Shown here one piece after another: positions 16,742 to 25,885 of a stretch of DNA of 64,000 bases. The position numbers and the translations under genes were made by a program. The notes beneath the pieces are model-generated. The model was not told the DNA's origin and did no database searches. It saw only the letters and a list, made by a program, of their open reading frames with translations. The stretch's first letter is position 1. Every line of letters begins with the position of its first letter. The stretch is from RUG12461 sp045661345 (GTDB taxonomy: Bacteria > Bacillota > Clostridia > Lachnospirales > Lachnospiraceae): NCBI GenBank assembly GCA_045661345.1, contig JAZRFM010000027.1, positions 124,001 to 188,000 of the forward strand. Direction: 5' to 3'.

Positions 16742-18109
16742 ATGACAACGAACCCATTTTCCGAAATTACCCCCGAGGTGGAAGCACTCGCGGCTCTTTG
16801 CGGCAGTGCGTCCTCCATAGACCCACAGCTGTATACGAAATATGATGTCAAGCGCGGCCTGCGTGATTTGAACGGACGCGGTGTGCTGGTTGGCCTGACC
16901 GAAATCTCGGATGTCAATGCCAGCTATATTGATGAAAACGGAAATCAGGTTCCCAAGGACGGCGAGCTGTTTTATCGCGGATACAACGTAAAGGATCTTG
17001 TGAAGGGTCGCCCCGACGAAAGTCATTTCGGTTATGAGGAATGTGTCTATCTCCTGTTGACGGGCAAGCTCCCCTCAGAAAAAGAACTTACCGATTTTTC
17101 CTCCCTCTTAAGCTATTACCGTTCACTCCCCACGGGATTTGTACGGGATATCATCATGAAGGCGCCCAGCCGCGACATGATGAATACGTTGGCGCGCAGT
17201 GTCCTGACGCTCTATTCCTATGATGATTATGACGATGACATTTCCATTCCCAATGTCACGAGGCAGTGTGTCCAGCTGATTGCCCTTTTCCCCCTGTTGA
17301 GTGTATACGGATACCAGGCATATAAGCATTATCATGACGGGGATTCCCTCTTCATCCATACACCGAAGGAAGAGCTCTCCACCTCAGAGACGATTCTGCA
17401 TCTTTTACGTCCGGACGGGAAGTTCTCCCCTCTGGAGGCAAAGCTTCTCGACATCGCGCTGATTCTGCATGCGGATCACGGCGGTGGTAACAACTCCACC
17501 TTTACCACGCACCTGGTTTCATCTTCCGGGACGGATACCTATTCCTGTATCGCCGCCGCCATCGGCTCCCTGAAAGGTCCCAAGCATGGCGGTGCCAACC
17601 TGAAAGTCGTGCGTATGTTTGATGATATGGAAAAGAAGATTTCGGACTGGACCGATGAAAATGCGATTGAGAAATATCTCATCGGTCTTCTCCATAAAGA
17701 GGAATTCGACCATGCCGGCCTCATCTATGGTATGGGACACGCGGTCTATTCCTATTCCGATCCCCGTGCGCAGATCTTTGAGGGCTTTGTGGAGCGGCTT
17801 TCCGAAGAAAAGGGATTACAAAAGGAATTTGCATTATACAAGACGGTGGAACGGATCGCACCGAAGATCATTTCCGAAGAACGCAAGATTTATAAAGGCG
17901 TAAGCCCGAATATCGACTTCTTTTCAGGCTTCTGCTACCGGATGCTCGGTCTTCCGGAGCAGCTCTTTACCCCGATCTTTGCGATTGCCAGAATCGCCGG
18001 GTGGAGCGCTCACCGGATCGACGAGATCGCCTGCAACGGCAAGATCATGCGTCCTGCCTACAAATATGTCGGTGAGCATTACCCCTATGTGCCCATCAGT
18101 GAGCGGTAG
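16742..18109 (+). CDS. gltA: Citrate synthase
   Basis: Condenses oxaloacetate and acetyl-CoA. The 455-residue protein has the family's core motifs: LILHADHGGGNNSTFTTH, GSLKGPKHGGAN, the catalytic His region GMGHAVYSYSDPRA and NIDFFSGF with the catalytic Asp. The usual HRVY in the third motif reads HAVY; I do not know its effect. The length and N-terminal extension fit the bacterial forms of Clostridia. A 2-methylcitrate synthase cannot be excluded, but no prp genes are near. The ATG follows AAGGAGGACTACC. The gene stands alone on the plus strand. Confidence 0.92.
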   Translation: MTTNPFSEITPEVEALAALCGSASSIDPQLYTKYDVKRGLRDLNGRGVLVGLTEISDVNASYIDENGNQVPKDGELFYRGYNVKDLVKGRPDESHFGYEECVYLLLTGKLPSEKELTDFSSLLSYYRSLPTGFVRDIIMKAPSRDMMNTLARSVLTLYSYDDYDDDISIPNVTRQCVQLIALFPLLSVYGYQAYKHYHDGDSLFIHTPKEELSTSETILHLLRPDGKFSPLEAKLLDIALILHADHGGGNNSTFTTHLVSSSGTDTYSCIAAAIGSLKGPKHGGANLKVVRMFDDMEKKISDWTDENAIEKYLIGLLHKEEFDHAGLIYGMGHAVYSYSDPRAQIFEGFVERLSEEKGLQKEFALYKTVERIAPKIISEERKIYKGVSPNIDFFSGFCYRMLGLPEQLFTPIFAIARIAGWSAHRIDEIACNGKIMRPAYKYVGEHYPYVPISER

Positions 18110-18123
18110 TCTGTAACAGTTCC

Positions 18124-18477
18124 TTAAATCATGTACTTCCCTTTCGCTTTGGAAAGGCTTTTGAAAAACCAGAACATCACGACAAAAAAGATCAGGAGCC
18201 CGATGATATTGCCGACAGCGACCCCGGGCAGTCCCGGGATCAGGTCTGTCAGGACCCCGAACAGACCGTAGCAGGCGATGACTGCGGCAAACAGCATCAT
18301 TTTCCCGTAAATGTCCGAAATAAACGCTTCCTTATCGCGTATCCTGTCAATCTCCGCAGCCGGTACGATCAGTGTGCTGATCTTACCGGTTTTTTTCATC
18401 CGCAGGGCGGCAAAAATCATATACGCCCCAAACACCAGCAGTAAAATATCAAATACAGTCATCATATTAAATTCCAT
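18124..18477 (-). CDS. Small membrane protein of unknown function
   Basis: 117 residues with three predicted membrane segments (about 5-25, 57-80, 88-108) and a charged loop between the first two (KKTGKIS...RIRDKEAF). The start is supported by AAGGAGAG seven bases before the ATG. I do not recognise the family. It is convergent with gltA (14 bases apart) and divergent from the next membrane protein; no partner is evident. Confidence 0.75.
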   Translation of the reverse strand: MEFNMMTVFDILLLVFGAYMIFAALRMKKTGKISTLIVPAAEIDRIRDKEAFISDIYGKMMLFAAVIACYGLFGVLTDLIPGLPGVAVGNIIGLLIFFVVMFWFFKSLSKAKGKYMI

Positions 18478-18611
18478 GATCTACTCTCCTTCTCTTGCTG
18501 TCAGAGTCTGTAACAGAATCACTGCTACAATTCAGCGCTCAGCCAGTACGTGGCTCGGCAGTGAACAGTAACGAATCACTCCCTGTCCGAAACTCATTAT
18601 ACGTGATCTGA
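18478..18611. other. Intergenic stretch with a small cruciform
   Basis: Between two divergent membrane-protein genes. It holds CACTGC and GCAGTG arms enclosing an AGCCA/TGGCT hairpin (about 18519-18565) and the 21-bp motif shared with 13342-13362. No ORF with a ribosome binding site is seen. Confidence 0.4.
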
Positions 18612-18640
18612 TTGAATAGTCAACGCTGCAATGGTAAAAT
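18612..18640 (+). promoter_or_regulatory. Promoter of the 219-residue membrane protein
   Basis: TTGAAT (18612-18617) and TAAAAT (18635-18640), spacer 17 bases, 44 bases before the start codon. Confidence 0.6.
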
Positions 18641-18684
18641 CAGTTTGACATATGCAATATTGCGCAAAAAAGGAGGTTTCGTAA

Positions 18685-19344
18685 ATGAAATATGAAAACG
18701 CATACAAAGGCATAAGCAAACTCTTTACCGCAGAGATTCTGAAGCTGCTGGTGGGCATCATGTCCGTGGTTACCGCTATCCTGGGAGTCTTTTCCCTGGC
18801 CGGTGCCATGGCCGGTCTTGAAGGTATGTTTGTGGGGTTCACCATCGCCGCGGTCATACTGCTGGTATTGATTCTGATTTTCAGCATCGTTTCTTTTATT
18901 CTTATGATGGTTGGCATTGTTACAGCCGGGAAAGATGAGCCCTTCTTCAAAACAGCCCTGATCTGGATCATCATCGGCGTTACCTCCACCATCCTCACCA
19001 ACATCGTGACATCCGTTCCCGTCATGCAGAACATCTTTACGATCCTGGCCACTGTGGCGGACATTCTGTCCACGTTCTATATCATCAGCGGAATTATTGC
19101 CCTGGCAGACAGGATCGGCAATATCGATGTGAGTACGAAGGGCCAGACCATCATTAAGCTGATCATTGCGACCTACGTCATCGCCATTATCATCAAAATC
19201 GTCGAGATGATCACCCGGATGAACACCGTAGGCGTCGTGATCTCCGGTATTCTCGGCATCATCGCCCTTGTGGCATCCATCGTTTCCTATATTCTTTTCC
19301 TGGTCATGCTTGCCCGGGGGAAAAAGATGCTGCAAAACAGTTAG
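18685..19344 (+). CDS. Polytopic membrane protein of unknown function
   Basis: 219 residues with about six hydrophobic segments (roughly 14-37, 45-75, 90-110, 115-140, 152-173, 178-212), short loops and no recognisable motif. A strong AAGGAGG site precedes the ATG and a promoter lies upstream, so it is very likely expressed. The sequence resembles Clostridial hypothetical membrane proteins; I cannot give it a function. It is followed by a 16-bp-stem hairpin that separates it from the convergent DUF5107 gene. Confidence 0.8.
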   Translation: MKYENAYKGISKLFTAEILKLLVGIMSVVTAILGVFSLAGAMAGLEGMFVGFTIAAVILLVLILIFSIVSFILMMVGIVTAGKDEPFFKTALIWIIIGVTSTILTNIVTSVPVMQNIFTILATVADILSTFYIISGIIALADRIGNIDVSTKGQTIIKLIIATYVIAIIIKIVEMITRMNTVGVVISGILGIIALVASIVSYILFLVMLARGKKMLQNS

Positions 19345-19353
19345 GAGAAAGGT

Positions 19354-19396
19354 AAGGCAAGGGAAAGACTGCTTTCACCTGTCTTTCCTTCGCCTT
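19354..19396. terminator. Convergent hairpin, possible two-way terminator
   Basis: A stem of 16 positions (one mismatch) with an 11-base loop between the ends of the 18685 gene and the 19397 gene. The T-run is weak on both strands, so termination strength is uncertain. Confidence 0.5.
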
Positions 19397-22300
19397 TCAC
19401 AGGGAAACGCATCCCTTCAGATACCACCTTGCTTTCTGGTGGTTCCGGTCAATTTCCAGAACCCTTCGAAAATCTCCGGCGGCTGCTTCCTTTTGTCCAA
19501 GTCCCAGTTTTCCGAGTCCCATCAGATAGTAACAATGCGCCTCATTCTTCCGGTTCATGTCCGTATCAAACACGCTCATGTCCGGCATCGAGACTGCAAA
19601 ATAATCCATTTGGAAGGTATCCCGAAGATGCTGCTCTCCATAGTCGATGAGCCTGTAAAACCTGGCCTTCGCAGCTTTTTTTTCATGGAGCTTTTCCTTT
19701 GCCAGACCCTGATAGAGGATCATATCCGCAGGCTGGTCATAATAATACATCATGCCGGCCACTTCCATTGCACCGAGGGTGGCGGCCTCGAAGGATTCCT
19801 TCGCCTGTGCGTGCTCCCCCATTGCTTCCCATACCAGTCCCAGATGATAATGGATGTGGTTGTTCTTTGTGCCCTCCAGTCTTCCTTCCCCCAGATTCGA
19901 TGGATAGGATATCGCTTCCTGCAGCTTCTCTCTTGCGCTTTCATACTCCCCGGCAGCAAGAGCATCTTTTGCCAGGGAAAGAAGGGACATCTGAAACTGT
20001 GCCGTGATCTTGCCTTCCGCGCCTTCCCAGGTTCGAAACGTATGTTTTTGAATCAGGGCAAGTGCCTTCTGATGCTCTCCGCAGTTATTCAGCAGTGTCA
20101 CATATTCTATGGTAAGATCGTCTCTGCCCTCGATCAGTGCCAGATTCTCCTCATACCGCGCCAGACGTTCTTCTGACGGGATTTGGAGTCGTTGATAGAG
20201 CTGATCCAGTTCGAGAAATACTCTGGCATCCGTCCTGTCCAGCGCAAATGCCCTTTCAAGGCAGGTTCTCGCCTCCTCCGGCTTATTGCACTTGTTGTAA
20301 TAGGCAATGGAAAGATTCCGAAGAAGCGTCGGATAGGTATCATCCAGATCCTTTGAGCGTTCCCAAAGCGTAACAGCCTTGGTAAACTGCAGCTTGTCAT
20401 AGAAAAGGCACCCCAGATAATACGGGGCTTTTGCGCCTTCCGGATTCACCTTCATCGCGGTCTTAAGGATCTCGATCTCTTCCGGTTTATTCGGGAAGGT
20501 ACAGAAGGGATCGCACTTTTCCGCCTTCTGAAAGGCTTCCCTTGCAGCCTCCTCCTTCCCCAGCTTCCACAAATAGAATCCCTGATAATAATAGATCATG
20601 GGTCTTTCTCCGGGATAGAGAGAAAGCAGAGACAGGGCTTCGTCCACGGCGCCAAACTCCGCCAGGTCCCGCGCCGTCTGCAGGTAGGTCTCGTCAAAAT
20701 CCCGTGAACGCTGATGAAATGTTTCGGCAGCGCCTGAATCGTCTTTTTCCAACTGCATCCGCAAAAAGAGGGAAACATAATCAAAGCAGTCCACCGCGAG
20801 ATTTTGCGCGATCTGCTTCTCCGCCTCTTCCGGTTTCCCCAGCCTGATCATAAGATATGCCAGAAGCCCCAGCGCTTTCACGTTATGGCTGTTTTTTACA
20901 AGACCTTTGTTGACCAGCGCATACGCCTCTTCATATTCTCCGTCTCCGGTCAGGATCGCTGCCAGATAATAGAACGCCATCTCCTGCAGTTCACTTTTCC
21001 AGGTCGCTTTATAAAAGGCATCAAAGGCCTCGCCCCGTTTCCCCTGATAAAGCAACGCCAATCCCAGGTAATAATACGGTTCGCTGTCATAAGGATTGGG
21101 ATGCATCCCGGTCAGCCGGACAAGGGCTTTTTTCAGGTGTTTTTGGGCTCCTTCAAAATCGCCTCTTCTCATCAAAAGCTGTCCGTAGGCCTGATTGATC
21201 CGGGTATCCCCCTCATCCCGTTTCAGTCCTTCCAGATAATAAGGGTCCGGCAGAAATGTGGCGTGCCGGTACTGCTCGATATGCTGCCCGATCAGGTACA
21301 GCTCCTCATTGGTCAGAACCTCTCCGGGCGCTTTTGGTGCCCTGGCGGGCTCTGCCAACACGGGAATTCCTGGATCCGCCGCCTGATAAGAAACCAGTTC
21401 CTTCCCTTCTGTCGAAATGACTGTCCTGATCCGGTAAAAATCCTCCACTCCAAGCTTTACATGGCGGTCATAGACATCTACCGGAGAGAGCTTTACATTC
21501 TCCGAAAATATTTTCCGTTCCCCGTCATACACGAGGACGGTGGCGTTTTCATATACTTGCGTTGCATAGGCGAGGATATGGAGACCCTGTTCCTCCTGCT
21601 CCACGTTCAGCGCCGCATGGATCGTGGCATTTTTGACCTGAGCAACTCCCTTGTAGGGCATAAAGTATTGATAGAATACCTTTTCCTCATGGGGAGACAG
21701 CCAGGAAAAATCAGGCTGATTGTCACAGTACATCCCTGTCATCAGCTCGATGTACGGTCCGTCCTCATCCGTCAGGTTACGATCCCACGCCTTTCCGAAT
21801 TCACCACAGCCCCAGGTCCACTGCTTTTTTCCGGGTGAAATATGATGGTCAGCCACATGCAAAAGCCCGGCCTTCTTTCCGTAATCGTAGCCCCCGACAA
21901 AGTCATACGAGGACTCCTCCGCCATGTAGGAGGTGGGCACCGGGATATTTTTGTACCTGGAAATATCCACCCCCTCGCTGTAATCATGCTTATAATACTC
22001 CCCTGTCGCTATGGGAAACCGTGATACGGCGCGTTTGCCGTGATCATAAACTGTATGCACATCGGGAGGAAAGACAGACTGTGTATCCTCATTTACCGCC
22101 ACTGCCGGATTCGCCCACCAGAGAAAGGTCTGGGGAAGCGGGGTCCTGTTGTAAAGCTGCCCCCGGATCTCGATATAGGCTTTTCCCGGATACAGCGTGA
22201 AGGTGGTGTTTTCTTTGGTACCGTTCATCTGATCCACATCGCCGATGACGAGAGACTTACTGCCATCCTCATGGGAGACGATCCGGTGATCCACCGGTGA

Positions 22301-22684
22301 AAAAGTGGTGGGGCGGTGATGCTGCGGCCAGTTAAATTCGATTCCCCCGGAGATCCACGGTCCCGTCAGCCCCACCAGCGCTGGCTTGATCACATGGTTA
22401 TAATAAACGAAATCATACGCATTCGTTTTGTCAAAGGCTCTCTGAATCCTGCCTCCCAGTTCCGGGAGGATCATCACCTTCAGATATTCATTTTCCAGCC
22501 ATACCGCCTTCCAGGTGTGATCCGTCTTTGTCCGGCTGATCTCCTGGGTGGACGGATAGGGGTAAATCTTCCCCGAGCTTCCCTGATAGACTCTTTTTTC
22601 AAGGAACATCGGATTCTTATCCGGCTTCCCCACTTCATAGGTGGGGATCACGGTATCCTCTTCCCAGATTTTAACTTCCTGCAT
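19397..22684 (-). CDS. DUF5107 domain protein with long TPR array
   Basis: 1095 residues, no signal peptide seen. Residues about 40-360 match the DUF5107 type, a galactose-mutarotase-like fold with aromatic motifs such as GGIEFNWPQHH and WTWGCGEFGKAWDRN. From about 450 to the end runs an array of TPR-like helical repeats (for example YLGLALLYQGKRGEAFDAFYKA). Such proteins occur with carbohydrate genes in Clostridia and may act on or bind sugars; no reaction is known to me. The ATG overlaps the thrC end by 14 bases, so it is probably translated from the thrC message. Confidence 0.8.
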   Translation of the reverse strand: MQEVKIWEEDTVIPTYEVGKPDKNPMFLEKRVYQGSSGKIYPYPSTQEISRTKTDHTWKAVWLENEYLKVMILPELGGRIQRAFDKTNAYDFVYYNHVIKPALVGLTGPWISGGIEFNWPQHHRPTTFSPVDHRIVSHEDGSKSLVIGDVDQMNGTKENTTFTLYPGKAYIEIRGQLYNRTPLPQTFLWWANPAVAVNEDTQSVFPPDVHTVYDHGKRAVSRFPIATGEYYKHDYSEGVDISRYKNIPVPTSYMAEESSYDFVGGYDYGKKAGLLHVADHHISPGKKQWTWGCGEFGKAWDRNLTDEDGPYIELMTGMYCDNQPDFSWLSPHEEKVFYQYFMPYKGVAQVKNATIHAALNVEQEEQGLHILAYATQVYENATVLVYDGERKIFSENVKLSPVDVYDRHVKLGVEDFYRIRTVISTEGKELVSYQAADPGIPVLAEPARAPKAPGEVLTNEELYLIGQHIEQYRHATFLPDPYYLEGLKRDEGDTRINQAYGQLLMRRGDFEGAQKHLKKALVRLTGMHPNPYDSEPYYYLGLALLYQGKRGEAFDAFYKATWKSELQEMAFYYLAAILTGDGEYEEAYALVNKGLVKNSHNVKALGLLAYLMIRLGKPEEAEKQIAQNLAVDCFDYVSLFLRMQLEKDDSGAAETFHQRSRDFDETYLQTARDLAEFGAVDEALSLLSLYPGERPMIYYYQGFYLWKLGKEEAAREAFQKAEKCDPFCTFPNKPEEIEILKTAMKVNPEGAKAPYYLGCLFYDKLQFTKAVTLWERSKDLDDTYPTLLRNLSIAYYNKCNKPEEARTCLERAFALDRTDARVFLELDQLYQRLQIPSEERLARYEENLALIEGRDDLTIEYVTLLNNCGEHQKALALIQKHTFRTWEGAEGKITAQFQMSLLSLAKDALAAGEYESAREKLQEAISYPSNLGEGRLEGTKNNHIHYHLGLVWEAMGEHAQAKESFEAATLGAMEVAGMMYYYDQPADMILYQGLAKEKLHEKKAAKARFYRLIDYGEQHLRDTFQMDYFAVSMPDMSVFDTDMNRKNEAHCYYLMGLGKLGLGQKEAAAGDFRRVLEIDRNHQKARWYLKGCVSL

Positions 22685-24161
22685 ATTTCAAAAAACCTCT
22701 TACCACTTCCGGCATCTGATCCGGATCACAAACCGTCTCATGCAAAACAGCCGCATTCCGGATCTCCGCGACCGCCTGTGGCAGTTCCCGGTTGGAAAGC
22801 GCAGAAAGCGCATCTGCCAATGTAAAATCATCCGCCTCCGGCTGCTCCTCTCCCAGCGCTCTCATGACGCTGCGCGTAAACTTGAAAGGACTCGCCGTGG
22901 ATGCGATCACAGTCTTTGCTGTATCAGCCGTCTCCTTTTTATATTCCCGCACAACTTTGGAAGCTACCGCGGTATGCGGATCGATCACATAGGATGCGTT
23001 TTCATAGACCCTGCGGATCTCTTCCGCGGTCTCCTCTTCCGTTGCGAAGCCGCTCCTCAGGTACGGCAGCCGGTCAAAAACCTCCTTCTCGATCTGGTAG
23101 CTCCCATCCCTTTGCAGCCGTCCCATGCTTTCCGTCACGCCTTCCTGCCCAACCAACCAGTACAGCAGCCGCTCCAGATTACTGGATACAAGGATATCCA
23201 TGGACGGCGAGCTCGTGACATAAAACGGACGGTTCCTGTCATACTGCCCGGTCTCAAAAAAGTCGACAAGCACCTTGTTCTTGTTGGAAGCACAAAGCAG
23301 GGTCTTGACAGGCAGCCCCATCTGCTTCGCATAGAACGCTGCCAGAATATTGCCAAAGTTCCCGGTCGGCACCGCCACATTGATCTGCTCATCCCGGGCA
23401 ATGACCTCATTCTGAAGCAGCTTTGCATACGCATAGACATAATACACGATCTGAGGCACAAGACGCCCGATATTGATGGAATTGGCCGACGAGAACTGAT
23501 ATCCCGCCTTTGCCAGCTCCTCTCCCATCTCCTTGTCATGGAACATCGCTTTCACGCCGGTCTGCGCCTGATCGAAATTCCCCCGGATCGCGGCAACAAT
23601 CACATTCTCTCCGGTCTGCGTCACCATCTGCTTTTCCTGTATAGGACTGACGCCGTCCTTCGGGTAAAACACGATGATCTTCGTCCCCGGTACACCGGCA
23701 AATCCCGCAAGCGCTGCCTTTCCGGTATCTCCGGAAGTCGCCGTAAGAATCACGATCTCGTTTTTGATCTGATTCTTCTTTGCAGACGTAATCATGAGAT
23801 GGGGCAGAATCGAGAGCGCCATATCCTTAAACGCAATGGTCCGCCCATGAAACAGTTCCAGATAATAATTGCCGTCAGCCTCCGCCAGCGGCGCGATCTC
23901 CTCCGTATCAAACCCGGTATCGTACGCCTTACTGATACAGTCCTTCAGCTCCGTTTCCGTAAAGTCGGAAAAGAACAGCTTCATCACATGGTAGGCGGTC
24001 TCCTGATAACTCATTTCCGCGAACTCCGCAAAAGTACGATCGAATGCCGGCAAATGATCCGGTACGAAGAGCCCTCCGTCCTCCGCCAATCCCTTTAAGA
24101 TCGCCTGTGAAGCAGTCACTTTGTCAGCTGCGCTTCTTGTGCTTTGATATAAGACTTCCAT
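22671..24161 (-). CDS. thrC: Threonine synthase
   Basis: Converts O-phosphohomoserine to threonine with pyridoxal phosphate. The 496-residue protein is of the long bacterial/fungal type, with the N-terminal YQSTRSAADKV..AILKGLAEDGGLFVP region and the cofactor Lys in HGRTIAFKDMAL (near residue 110). The phosphate-binding LTATSGDTGKAAL follows. The ATG follows AAGGAGAG. Upstream lies the repeat region 24194-24560, whose left end is only about 35 bases before the start codon, so the element may affect its expression. Other threonine genes are not in the window. Confidence 0.95.
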   Translation of the reverse strand: MEVLYQSTRSAADKVTASQAILKGLAEDGGLFVPDHLPAFDRTFAEFAEMSYQETAYHVMKLFFSDFTETELKDCISKAYDTGFDTEEIAPLAEADGNYYLELFHGRTIAFKDMALSILPHLMITSAKKNQIKNEIVILTATSGDTGKAALAGFAGVPGTKIIVFYPKDGVSPIQEKQMVTQTGENVIVAAIRGNFDQAQTGVKAMFHDKEMGEELAKAGYQFSSANSINIGRLVPQIVYYVYAYAKLLQNEVIARDEQINVAVPTGNFGNILAAFYAKQMGLPVKTLLCASNKNKVLVDFFETGQYDRNRPFYVTSSPSMDILVSSNLERLLYWLVGQEGVTESMGRLQRDGSYQIEKEVFDRLPYLRSGFATEEETAEEIRRVYENASYVIDPHTAVASKVVREYKKETADTAKTVIASTASPFKFTRSVMRALGEEQPEADDFTLADALSALSNRELPQAVAEIRNAAVLHETVCDPDQMPEVVRGFLKYAGS

Positions 24162-24193
24162 TTTCTCTCCTTTTTAAGCTATAATGTTTGGTA

Positions 24194-24317
24194 CGGTAGT
24201 TTAACTCCTGCCCCCGGACGATTGCCCGCCCCCGCCGGGCTCCCTGTGCCCTGACATATCAGTCTGCACACAAAACCGTTTACTGGTTTTGTATACAGCC
24301 CGACATGTCGAGACCCA
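24194..24317. repeat. Left flank of repeat element A1 (shared with the 57-kb element)
   Basis: CGGTAGTTTAAC (24194-24205) matches the terminal inverted repeat of the 57-kb composite element, and GACGATTGCCCGCC (24217-24230) matches its left side. Bases 24229-24252 match the reverse complement of 57596-57619 over 24 bases. A hairpin with AAAACCG..TGGTTTT arms lies near 24272-24290. No gene is supported here. Confidence 0.7.
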
Positions 24318-24560
24318 GGGCGACCGGCGGCTGGTCACAAGCACAACGGAATGCTTTGTGAGCGAGAATGTGATTCTTATCAGATTTCTCAATGCCTCGC
24401 AACGAGCACACAGGACGTGTGCGAGAGCGAGCATCTGCCATGGATGGCAGGTTGCGAGCGGTTGCGGAATAGCCGATGCCTTGGCAAATCTGATTAGAAG
24501 CACATCGAGGGAGCATGTGCAGTTCCGATGTGCTTGTGAAAAGCCAGCGGGAGCCCGTAC
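24318..24560 (+). repeat. Family A structured inverted-repeat element, copy 1
   Basis: Nested palindrome. Outer arms pair imperfectly (around 24329-24350 with 24521-24550). Inner 20-nt arms 24368-24387 and 24486-24505 match at 18 of 20 positions. A central stem CTCGCAAC (24396-24403) / GTTGCGAG (24451-24458) encloses two perfect hairpins, GCACAC/GTGTGC (24406-24422) and CTGCCAT/ATGGCAG (24435-24450). Bases 24356-24467 are identical, on the opposite strand, to 57159-57270. Confidence 0.9.
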
Positions 24561-24672
24561 CGTAGACAGACATGTCGAAGAAAGGGGGGAGAGAAATCTT
24601 TTTCTGCCAGGGGGCGGATTGGTTCGTATAAAGAAGCAGAGCAAAGAAGCAGGATGAAAAGAAACAAAGTGA

Positions 24673-24701
24673 TTGCAAAAGTCGGATGACCGTCGTATAA
24701 T
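24673..24701 (+). promoter_or_regulatory. Promoter of the YjfB-like gene
   Basis: TTGCAA (24673-24678) and a perfect TATAAT (24696-24701), spacer 17 bases. Confidence 0.75.
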
Positions 24702-24747
24702 GTTTTACACGATGATTCCCATGCTTAAGGAAAGGGAGGTGACGCTT

Positions 24748-24954
24748 ATGAATATTACGGATGTTGTGGATCCCACTGCATTTATCAGTGCAGCAAGCCA
24801 GATGCAGAGCGCAGATGGCGTGATGTCCGATGTAGGGCTTGCCGTATTCGGAAAAAGTCTTGACACCATGAACACCATGGGCGACGCCATGACGAGGATG
24901 ATGGAGCAGTCGGTGGCGCCGCATATCGGCGGAAATTTCGACGCATTCGCATAG
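24748..24954 (+). CDS. YjfB-like putative motility peptide
   Basis: 68-residue protein of the YjfB-like family (putative motility protein), with the family pattern: short N-terminal segment, a helix with VGLAVFGKSLDTMNTMGDAMTRMMEQ-type spacing (about 30-54), and the ending SVAPHIGGNFD. The ATG at 24748 is chosen because GGGAGGTG lies six bases before it; longer in-frame starts upstream lack such a site. It has a consensus promoter and its own terminator. The molecular role of the family is unknown to me; it suggests the host is, or descends from, a flagellated cell. Confidence 0.85.
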   Translation: MNITDVVDPTAFISAASQMQSADGVMSDVGLAVFGKSLDTMNTMGDAMTRMMEQSVAPHIGGNFDAFA

Positions 24955-24963
24955 GAAGCAATC

Positions 24964-24999
24964 AAAAAAAACGCTGTCGCATTCGCGACAGCGTTTTTT
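24964..24999. terminator. Bidirectional rho-independent terminator
   Basis: Perfect stem CGCTGTCGC/GCGACAGCG with an ATTC loop, flanked by A8 on the left and T6 on the right. It can end the YjfB-like transcript (+) and the CvfB-like transcript (-), which are convergent. Confidence 0.93.
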
Positions 25000-25019
25000 C
25001 GTGAGCGATGTTCTTTCCT

Positions 25020-25865
25020 TCAGTGTGCGGCTTTGCGGATCCTGTGCTGCGTGATGGTGACCCTGCGCTCCTTGTAGAGGCGCCCGACGGCGCGCTTGAA
25101 GGCTGCCTTGGACAGTCCCGTCTCGCGGCGGATCACTTCCGGATCCGCGTTTTCTGTAAAGGGAAGCACACCGCCGTAGGCGTCGAGCAGTGAAAGGATC
25201 CTCTCTCCGTCTGCATCCAGCTGGGCGTAGGCCTTTTCCCGGAGGGTCAGATCCAGCTTCCCGTCTTCCTTGATATTGGTTACCTTTGCCGTGACGACAG
25301 CACCGATCCTGAGATCTCCCACATCCTCATGGCGCGGGATCATGGCGGAATACCTGTCATCCACTGCCACGAAGGTGCCGAAGTCATGGCCGAATTCATA
25401 GATACGCGCCTGCACCGTATCTCCCTGCCGGTAGGGCGCCCGGGTGGAAAGCAGGGCGTAGAGCTTTTTCATGCTGGCGGCCAGCCGTCCGCTTTTGTCC
25501 AGATAGAGCCGCACCAGGATCGTCTCCCCTGCACGGACCTTTTGGGTCATCTCTTTATATGGAAGAAACAGGTCCTTCGGCAGACCCCAGGAAAGAAATG
25601 CACCGATCCCCGTCACCTCTTTTACGGTCAGGGCCGCCGGATGTGACATGGTAAGCAGGGGCGCCGCTGTGGTCGCAATCGGACGATCCTCCGAATCCAG
25701 ATATAAAAAAACGGAAAGCGTCGTGCCCGGCGCTGCCCCCTTCGGAACCTCCTTTGCGGGCAGCAACACACGTTCTCCGTTTTCTCCGTCATTTCCCAGA
25801 AAAACCCCGAAAGACGTCTCTGTTACAATTGGCAGGGTCTGTATCTCACCCAGTCGCAGTCCCAT
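25020..25865 (-). CDS. CvfB-type S1 RNA-binding protein
   Basis: 281 residues with S1-like OB folds at about 5-60, 70-125 and 145-212 (the last with AKVTNIKEDGKLDLTLR) and a C-terminal winged-helix region (about 225-281, with VIRRETGLSKAAFKRAVGRLYKE). This layout matches the CvfB/YitL family, RNA-binding regulators linked to virulence gene control in staphylococci. Here the target is unknown. It ends the valS operon and stops at a bidirectional terminator. The start codon lies 20 bases after the thioesterase gene. Confidence 0.88.
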   Translation of the reverse strand: MGLRLGEIQTLPIVTETSFGVFLGNDGENGERVLLPAKEVPKGAAPGTTLSVFLYLDSEDRPIATTAAPLLTMSHPAALTVKEVTGIGAFLSWGLPKDLFLPYKEMTQKVRAGETILVRLYLDKSGRLAASMKKLYALLSTRAPYRQGDTVQARIYEFGHDFGTFVAVDDRYSAMIPRHEDVGDLRIGAVVTAKVTNIKEDGKLDLTLREKAYAQLDADGERILSLLDAYGGVLPFTENADPEVIRRETGLSKAAFKRAVGRLYKERRVTITQHRIRKAAH

Positions 25866-25885
25866 CCGCCTTCACTCCCTACTCG

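Noticed and set aside
18640..19335. Minus-strand Asp/Asn-rich open frame opposite the 219-residue membrane protein
   Set aside because: Asp/Asn/His-rich composition is the usual antisense image of hydrophobic membrane codons; the plus-strand gene has promoter and ribosome binding site.
24201..24644. Minus-strand open frame through element A1, with a peptide (CSLDVLLIRFAK, HILAHK) also found in a frame at 57074-57379
   Set aside because: The shared peptides arise because the A elements share 112 identical bases. There is no ribosome binding site, the base-paired structure explains the conservation, and flanking parts of the frames are unrelated.
24964..24999. Small inverted repeat as an attachment site
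   Set aside because: The A-run and T-run on both sides and its place between convergent genes make it a standard two-way terminator.
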